Source: Phorcus lineatus
Taxonomy: Eukaryota; Mollusca; Gastropoda; Trochida; Trochidae
Direction of reading: 5' to 3'
DNA: 64,000 bases
Assembly: GCA_921293015.1 (NCBI GenBank)
Contig: OV121091.1
Span: 6,539,755-6,603,754 of the forward strand
A model generated the notes under the pieces. It ran no database searches and had not been told where the DNA came from. It was given only the letters and a program-made list of their open reading frames with translations. Below, one piece after another: positions 63,881-64,000 of this stretch (its first letter is position 1; the number at the start of each line of letters is the position of its first letter). The translations under genes and the position numbers were made by a program.

Positions 63881-64000
63881 TAGGGTTATGAGAGACTCAA
63901 AAACAATTTAAAAAAACATTAATTGATTTATGTAATAGAGATAGAATAAAATAATATGTACATAAATTGCATAAATTACAAAGAAAAATACATTATAAAT

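Larger units (their letters stand above)
48351..64000 (+). other. hh: hedgehog intron 1 (incomplete, at least 15.65 kb)
   Basis: Begins with the donor gtaagtct. No sequence resembling exon 2 (whose conserved block includes VTEGWDEDGHH-type and GFDWVYYES-type residues) was found in any + frame up to the window end, so the intron continues beyond it. Reading through the donor adds 13 codons before a stop at 48392, so intron retention would give a truncated product. Most of the intron is AT-rich unique sequence. Distinct pieces are listed separately: an AT microsatellite, a palindrome, two retroposon tails, an E-box cluster and an ATTC repeat. No other gene was recognised on either strand in 48351-49505, 49559-52970, 53130-53450, 53560-60415 or 60480-63765. 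Confidence 0.85.

Noticed and set aside
48351..64000. Search for hedgehog exon 2
   Set aside because: No frame shows the conserved exon 2 residues; it must lie beyond the window.

Overview
The window looks like AT-rich non-coding DNA from an invertebrate animal, most likely a lophotrochozoan such as a mollusc. This rests on the one recognisable protein-coding exon, the intron/exon style, and the abundance of short non-autonomous DNA transposons, retroposon tails and microsatellites. The species cannot be named from the sequence.

The only gene I can support is hedgehog, on the + strand. Its first coding exon is 48051-48350 and encodes a signal peptide, the Cys-24 palmitoylation site and the start of the signalling domain. 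The exon ends at a phase-0 donor (gtaagt at 48351), at the position known for animal hedgehog genes. No exon 2 is visible, so intron 1 runs at least 15.65 kb to the window edge. The remaining 48 kb is 5' flank, plausibly a cis-regulatory domain of hedgehog.

Layout: 1-6 kb holds a possible exon edge at the very start, a TTAA-type MITE (2537-2904) and a TATA-plus-donor candidate at 4544-4598. The 6-12 kb part holds a dense CAGGTG/CACCTG cluster, three perfect TGACGTCA sites within 400 bp, an ATC-rich microsatellite and a Tc1/mariner-like inverted-repeat MITE. The 12-26 kb part is mostly plain AT-rich sequence with a second TTAA MITE copy (14915-15499), a GC-rich islet near 24.3 kb and a pair of YY1-like motifs near 25.6 kb. 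The 26.5-29.4 kb part is a satellite block: a 49-bp minisatellite, a degenerate GGGGATTTTGTCC array, AT and AG microsatellites and a GGTATA-derived array. The 29-47 kb part has a candidate TATA promoter and short exon (32.6 kb), GC-rich regulatory-looking islands (34 kb, 39.5-40.1 kb, 44.4-45 kb) and a perfect palindromic MITE with an 8-bp target duplication at 37.06-37.23 kb. The 47.4-48.05 kb stretch is the hedgehog promoter-proximal/5' leader region. After that comes intron 1, with an AT microsatellite, two retroposon 3' tails and one E-box cluster.

Nothing resembles a prokaryotic operon, CRISPR array or virus. The longest open frames (26.9-29.3 kb) are artefacts of repeats lacking stop codons. 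The points most worth following are the hedgehog exon with its large first intron, the perfect hairpin MITE, and the excess of TGACGTCA sites, all of them upstream of hedgehog.
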